From positions 1 to 14,347 of the forward strand of contig NZ_JBDNRK010000082.1 in the NCBI RefSeq assembly GCF_047718555.1: 14,347 bases of DNA, in the 5' to 3' direction. The position numbers and the translations under genes are program-made. The notes under the pieces were generated by a model. That model saw nothing but the letters and a program-made list of their open reading frames with translations, did no database searches and was not told where the DNA came from. This stretch comes from Clostridium_I sp047718555. Lineage in GTDB: Bacteria; Bacillota; Clostridia; Clostridiales; Clostridiaceae. This document shows, in pieces, positions 13,622 to 14,347 of the stretch (the first letter of the stretch is position 1; every line of letters begins with the position of its first letter).

Positions 13622-14293
13622 ATGAGTATAATAGCAATTAACGGAAGTCCTAGAAAAAATAAAAACACAGCTACTCTTCTTAATAAAGTTCTTGAAGGAG
13701 CGGCTTCAAAGGGAGCTGAAACTGAACTTTTTAATCTTTATGATCTCAATTATAAAGGCTGTGTAAGCTGTTTTGCCTGTAAACTAAAGGATGGGAAAAG
13801 TTATGGTAAGTGTGCTTTAAGGGATGATCTTACACCTATACTTGAAAAGGTAGAAAAGGCAGATGCCATAGTGCTTGGCTCTCCCATATATTTGGCATCA
13901 GTTACGGGAGAAATGAGATCATTTATGGAGAGATTATTATTTCCATTTAGTACTTATACACCTGGGTACAGAAGTATTTTTAAAAGGAAAATATCAACAG
14001 CGTTTATTTATACTATGAATGTGACCAATGAACAGATGGAACAATTAGGATATAAACAAATTCTTAAGTTCTCAGAAACATATATGGAAAGAATTTTTGG
14101 ATATTGTGAATCATTAATTGTCAATGACACATACCAGTTCGAAGATTATTCCAAATATGTAGTAACTGTATTTGATGAAAAGAAAAAGGCAAAAGTTAGA
14201 AGTGAAGATTTTCCTAAGGAGTGTGAAAAGGCCTTTAATATAGGAGTAAGATTTGCTAACAAATTGAGAGTAAATACAAACGGCAATTGTTAA
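13622..14293 (+). CDS. Flavodoxin-fold NAD(P)H-dependent FMN reductase with cysteine cluster
   Basis: The 223-residue protein starts with the FMN-phosphate motif INGSPRKNKNT (6-16) and continues with LGSPIYLASVTGEMRSFMER (85-104), both typical of the NADPH-dependent FMN reductase family. Cys47, Cys50, Cys53 and Cys64 form CX2CX2CX10C. This resembles the iron-sulfur flavoprotein cluster motif, but the last gap is longer than the classical 4-7, so a bound [4Fe-4S] centre is uncertain. A frame from GTG at 13601 exists, but the ATG at 13622 has GGAGG (13609-13613) eight bases upstream and gives the family N-terminus. It is divergent from an HxlR regulator, which probably controls it. A role in reducing quinones or electrophiles is inferred. 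Confidence 0.82.
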   Translation: MSIIAINGSPRKNKNTATLLNKVLEGAASKGAETELFNLYDLNYKGCVSCFACKLKDGKSYGKCALRDDLTPILEKVEKADAIVLGSPIYLASVTGEMRSFMERLLFPFSTYTPGYRSIFKRKISTAFIYTMNVTNEQMEQLGYKQILKFSETYMERIFGYCESLIVNDTYQFEDYSKYVVTVFDEKKKAKVRSEDFPKECEKAFNIGVRFANKLRVNTNGNC

Positions 14294-14309
14294 TTTGAAG
14301 CAAGTTCTT

Positions 14310-14347
14310 AATTCAGGTGGGGATTCTTTTACCCCATCTGAATTTTA
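14310..14347 (+). terminator. Terminator after the flavoprotein gene
   Basis: ATTCAGGTGGGG (14311-14322) pairs with CCCCATCTGAAT (14332-14343) over 12 bp with one G:U pair and a nine-base loop, followed by TTTTA at the window's end. It begins 17 bases after the stop codon. Confidence 0.85.

Noticed and set aside
1..14347. CRISPR arrays, tRNA or rRNA genes, toxin-antitoxin pairs, restriction systems or phage genes
   Set aside because: I looked for evenly spaced repeats, tRNA-like TTCRA arms, rRNA signatures and typical defence gene pairs and found none in the window.

Overview
The window is AT-rich throughout. It uses AGA/ATA-rich codons, strong AGGAGG-type ribosome sites, GTG and TTG starts and U-tailed intrinsic terminators. 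Together with the gene families this points to a Clostridium-type firmicute; I cannot name the species from sequence alone.

Region 1 (1-6450) is a surface-glycan locus. A rightward operon (441-5013) encodes a GT-C type membrane glycosyltransferase, a DPM1-like family 2 glycosyltransferase with a two-helix membrane tail, a GT-B glycosyltransferase and a PF03706 (LPG-synthase TM / UPF0104) membrane protein. A strong terminator separates it from the opposing gene for UDP-glucose 6-dehydrogenase (5064-6371, minus). The set suggests lipid-linked sugars made in the cytoplasm and used at the membrane, plus UDP-glucuronate supply; no Wzx or Wzy is present. The locus is bracketed by two inverted copies of one repeated, highly structured element. 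Only the last ~50 bases of the left copy are in the window (4-54). The right copy (about 6399-6645, minus) is complete enough to show a multi-hairpin RNA-like fold and lies directly upstream of the dehydrogenase gene. I do not recognise the family. It could be a leader or small RNA, or the end of a transposon of the IS200/IS605 (TnpB guide-RNA) kind. The operon's promoter carries a near-perfect 36-bp palindrome over its -10 box.

Region 2 (6680-9980) is metabolic: nagB (glucosamine-6-phosphate deaminase), then a LysR regulator starting at TTG and, 19 bp later, a one-barrel MetE-type methyltransferase that keeps all four zinc ligands.

Region 3 (9950-11810) is a leftward operon of a TetR regulator, a two-helix 66-residue membrane protein and an iron-sulfur flavoprotein with a CX2CX2CX7C motif. 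Its promoter overlaps a GAAC/GTTC palindrome, which suggests autoregulation.

Region 4 (11810-13160) is decayed: an amidohydrolase without its N-terminus, preceded by sequence that resembles an rRNA spacer, and an 82-codon orphan C-terminal fragment on the minus strand.

Region 5 (13160-14347) is a divergent pair: an HxlR-family regulator with the family's N-terminal cysteine, and a flavodoxin-fold reductase with a cysteine cluster, closed by a terminator. Region 3 and region 5 thus each pair a flavoprotein with its own repressor-type regulator.
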